Assembly: GCA_964650885.1 (NCBI GenBank)
Contig: CAZYXG010000001.1
Location: forward strand, 231,182-295,181
DNA from: JAPLFM01 sp964650885
Lineage (GTDB): Bacteria > Bacteroidota > Ignavibacteria > Kapaibacteriales > UBA2268
DNA length: 64,000 bases
Reading direction: 5' to 3'
In this document: piece by piece, positions 62,600-64,000 of the stretch
Position numbering within the stretch: position 1 is the first letter of the stretch
Layout of the letters: the number at the start of each line of letters is the position of its first letter
Made by a program: the position numbers and the translations under genes
The notes under the pieces: model-generated
The model's input: only the letters and a program-made list of their open reading frames with translations
What the model was told of the DNA's origin: nothing
The model's database searches: none

Positions 62600-63104
62600 A
62601 ATATCATTGTTGCTTTTTTGCATTTTTGCTCCATTGATTATAGCAGTTGGACAAATGACTGCACCTTATCAACAGTATGATGTTATTGGCAACGTAGAAA
62701 GTTTTGCAAGTCAGAAACCTATTGAGCGAGTTACCGTTATATTAGTAGGTAAGTTTTCAGGTGGTAGCGAATGGTTTGAATTGCAAAAATTTATTACTGA
62801 AGATACAGATAGAAAAGATTTACCAATTGCATTGACCGATAGCTTAGGTAATTTTAAAATTGTGGTAACTCCACAATTCGATAAGCTTGATTCTATTGCT
62901 CCAGCATTGGTATTGCAAAATAAAGGATTAGAAATTGGACAAGCAATTTCAATGAAAGATATAGCTGGCACTGCAATTAAAACCAGATATACTTATTCCA
63001 ACGAGAGTGGATGTAGCTGTGAGAACACTACTTCGAGTGAACTTGTAACCGCTGGTTACGTATATAAAGTAAATAATTTAAAAATCATTACTAAAAATTA
63101 CTAG
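62583..63104 (+). CDS. Unknown secreted CxC protein in the ccm operon
   Basis: 173 residues starting at TTG 62583, overlapping ccmF by 17 bases. A signal peptide (ISLLLFCIFAPLIIAVGQ) leads to a beta-rich domain (DVIGNVESFASQKPIERVTV, LTDSLGNFKIVV) resembling carboxypeptidase-regulatory-like folds. Near residue 140 is NESGCSCENTT, a Cys144-x-Cys146 pair suited to metal or thiol chemistry. It sits between ccmF and a CPPC oxidoreductase, where ccmH (CxxC) is expected but absent. No close family is recognised; a role in apocytochrome thiol handling is a guess. Confidence 0.6.
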   Translation: MQSKARISLLLFCIFAPLIIAVGQMTAPYQQYDVIGNVESFASQKPIERVTVILVGKFSGGSEWFELQKFITEDTDRKDLPIALTDSLGNFKIVVTPQFDKLDSIAPALVLQNKGLEIGQAISMKDIAGTAIKTRYTYSNESGCSCENTTSSELVTAGYVYKVNNLKIITKNY

Positions 63105-63112
63105 GAAAAAAT

Positions 63113-63700
63113 ATGAAAAAGTATTTCCAAATGCTACTTGTTTTGGCAATAGCAACAACTCTTGTTACTTCGTGTGGCAAAAATGAAAATAGCGAAGTTA
63201 AATTGAATCAAGCAGCTTTAGTTGATTCGCAAAGTAGCTATAGCACTGTTTACAATATGAAAACAGTAACAAAAGGTGGCGAAGGTATGGCTGTGAATTT
63301 TACTTATGATGAAAATGGTACTATTAAAACTTTTGCAGAAACTACAAAAGGTAAAGTAGTTTTCTTAAACTTTTGGGGTACTTGGTGTCCACCTTGCCGC
63401 AAAGAAATTCCAGATATTATAAAATTGCAAGATAAATATAAATCAAATGATTTGATGGTTATTGGAATTGCTTTGGAACGAAGTGCTGATAAAGCAATTG
63501 CAAATGTTTCTTCTTTCGGAAGCAAACAAGGTATGAACTATATGAACGTGATAGGCACTGAAGCAATTGGCGAAGCTTATGGTGGAATTAGTGCAGTACC
63601 TACTACATTTATTATAGATAAAAAAGGTGTAGTGGTTGAAAAAGTAGTTGGCTCAATGGGCTTAGAAGATTTCGAGAAAATAGTTAAAAAATATCTGTAA
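63113..63700 (+). CDS. TlpA/CcmG-like thiol-disulfide oxidoreductase lipoprotein
   Basis: 195 residues. The signal ends at a lipobox (LVTSC, Cys21). A thioredoxin-like domain carries the active site NFWGTWCPPCRKEIP with Cys92 and Cys95 and the cis-Pro in VPTTFIIDKKG. CcmG- and ResA-like proteins reduce the heme-binding cysteines of apocytochrome c in the periplasm. Nine bases after the CxC gene, it closes the ccm operon before a strong terminator. Confidence 0.9.
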   Translation: MKKYFQMLLVLAIATTLVTSCGKNENSEVKLNQAALVDSQSSYSTVYNMKTVTKGGEGMAVNFTYDENGTIKTFAETTKGKVVFLNFWGTWCPPCRKEIPDIIKLQDKYKSNDLMVIGIALERSADKAIANVSSFGSKQGMNYMNVIGTEAIGEAYGGISAVPTTFIIDKKGVVVEKVVGSMGLEDFEKIVKKYL

Positions 63701-63726
63701 TTAAAACAGTAAGTGTAACATCTTTT

Positions 63727-63761
63727 AAAGCTCAGTATTAGAAATACTGAGCTTTTTTTTT
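63727..63761 (+). terminator. Terminator of the ccm operon
   Basis: AAAGCTCAGTATT (63727-63739) pairs perfectly with AATACTGAGCTTT (63743-63755), followed by nine T. It lies 26 bases after the TlpA-like stop. Confidence 0.93.
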
Positions 63762-63865
63762 GTTTAAAAATGAATAGAATTATTTATAGATAAATAATAT
63801 ATTGCAATAACATAAGCATCAATTATTTGATAAATACAATTAAAAGTTCAATAGCTATAAATCAA

Positions 63866-64000
63866 AATAGTATCTCAAACCGTATCTTCATAATTAGAGG
63901 TTTGTAGGTAATGCTTGATACAGATTTGGCTGAAATTTACCATGTAGAAAGTACTTAATGTAAAAATACTTATTAAGACTTTAGGCAAAAAATGGTTTGC
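63866..64000 (+). pseudogene. Remnant of an ORF6N-domain (KilA-N) gene
   Basis: The frame from 63866 reads NSISNRIFIIRGL, then TAG, then VMLDTDLAEIYHVEST, then TAA. This matches the start of ORF6N domains (IRG.kVMLDsDLAelYgVeT), found in phage antirepressor-like and mobile proteins. In a second frame the next piece reads VLNVKILIKTLGKKWF, matching the following LNqaVKRN helix. At least one nonsense codon and one frameshift mean the gene is dead. It may continue past the window edge, and marks an old mobile insertion downstream of the ccm operon. Confidence 0.7.

Noticed and set aside
1..64000. CRISPR arrays, tandem DNA repeats and insertion sequences.
   Set aside because: No regularly spaced repeats, transposase or terminal inverted repeats were seen on reading both strands. 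The only repeats are within DUF4397 units and single palindromes.

Overview
This window is AT-rich and densely coded. It reads as a chromosomal segment of a bacterium in the Bacteroidota/Chlorobiota (FCB) group, possibly an Ignavibacteria- or Kapabacteria-like lineage. The evidence is type IX secretion (T9SS) C-terminal sorting domains on several large secreted proteins, promoters that fit a Bacteroidota-type pattern (TTTG or a one-mismatch variant, 19 bases, then TAnnTTTG), a long-chain flavodoxin, and a system I cytochrome c maturation cluster. The genus-level placement is inference. No tRNA, rRNA, CRISPR array, insertion sequence or intact prophage was seen.

Layout. 1-3.7 kb: a cut-off polysaccharide export gene diverges from inositol monophosphatase, diaminopimelate epimerase and acyl-CoA dehydrogenase. 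3.8-7.6 kb: a T9SS-secreted PNGase F-like protein, a small outer-membrane barrel and flavodoxin. 7.7-9.7 kb: a SiaB-SiaC-soluble histidine kinase signalling cluster. 9.8-16.7 kb: glycine decarboxylase, a T9SS cargo gene broken by three in-frame TAA codons, glutamate dehydrogenase and a second barrel of the same family. 16.7-20.8 kb: a STAS-ExbB-ExbD-ExbD-TonB operon plus a second TonB with its own promoter and dyad. 20.9-25.2 kb: housekeeping genes (prmC, pyrB, HU, pgsA, tpiA, lptC). 25.3-33.9 kb: a T9SS protein and a six-gene MacAB-TolC-type export operon.

34-40.6 kb: a tight envelope operon of a heparinase-fold enzyme, a flippase, an LptF/G permease and two proteins resembling the T9SS motor proteins GldL and GldM. 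40.7-44.2 kb: an orphan HicB-like protein, a CPBP protease, a TPR protein and NamZ. 44.2-48.5 kb: decayed T9SS cargo genes around one intact protein with tripled DUF4397 units. 48.6-50.8 kb: greA and an ECF sigma/anti-sigma cassette. 50.9-55.4 kb: nnr-vanZ-tgt-yajC-ribBA. 55.5-58.5 kb: a membrane PP2C phosphatase with STAS and RsbW-like partners. 58.6-63.7 kb: ccmCDEF, a CxC-containing secreted protein and a TlpA-like oxidoreductase. The window ends in a broken ORF6N-domain gene.

Themes. Envelope biogenesis and secretion dominate, and T9SS cargo is being gained and lost: three intact cargo genes sit beside four decayed ones. Phospho-switch signalling recurs three times (SiaB/SiaC; STAS leading the Exb/TonB operon; PP2C/STAS/RsbW). 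The best candidates for something undescribed are the GldL/GldM-like pair inside a polysaccharide/LPS operon, the Ccm cluster with a CxxxY-type CcmE and a new CxC protein, and the flavodoxin terminator whose loop holds the next gene's start codon.
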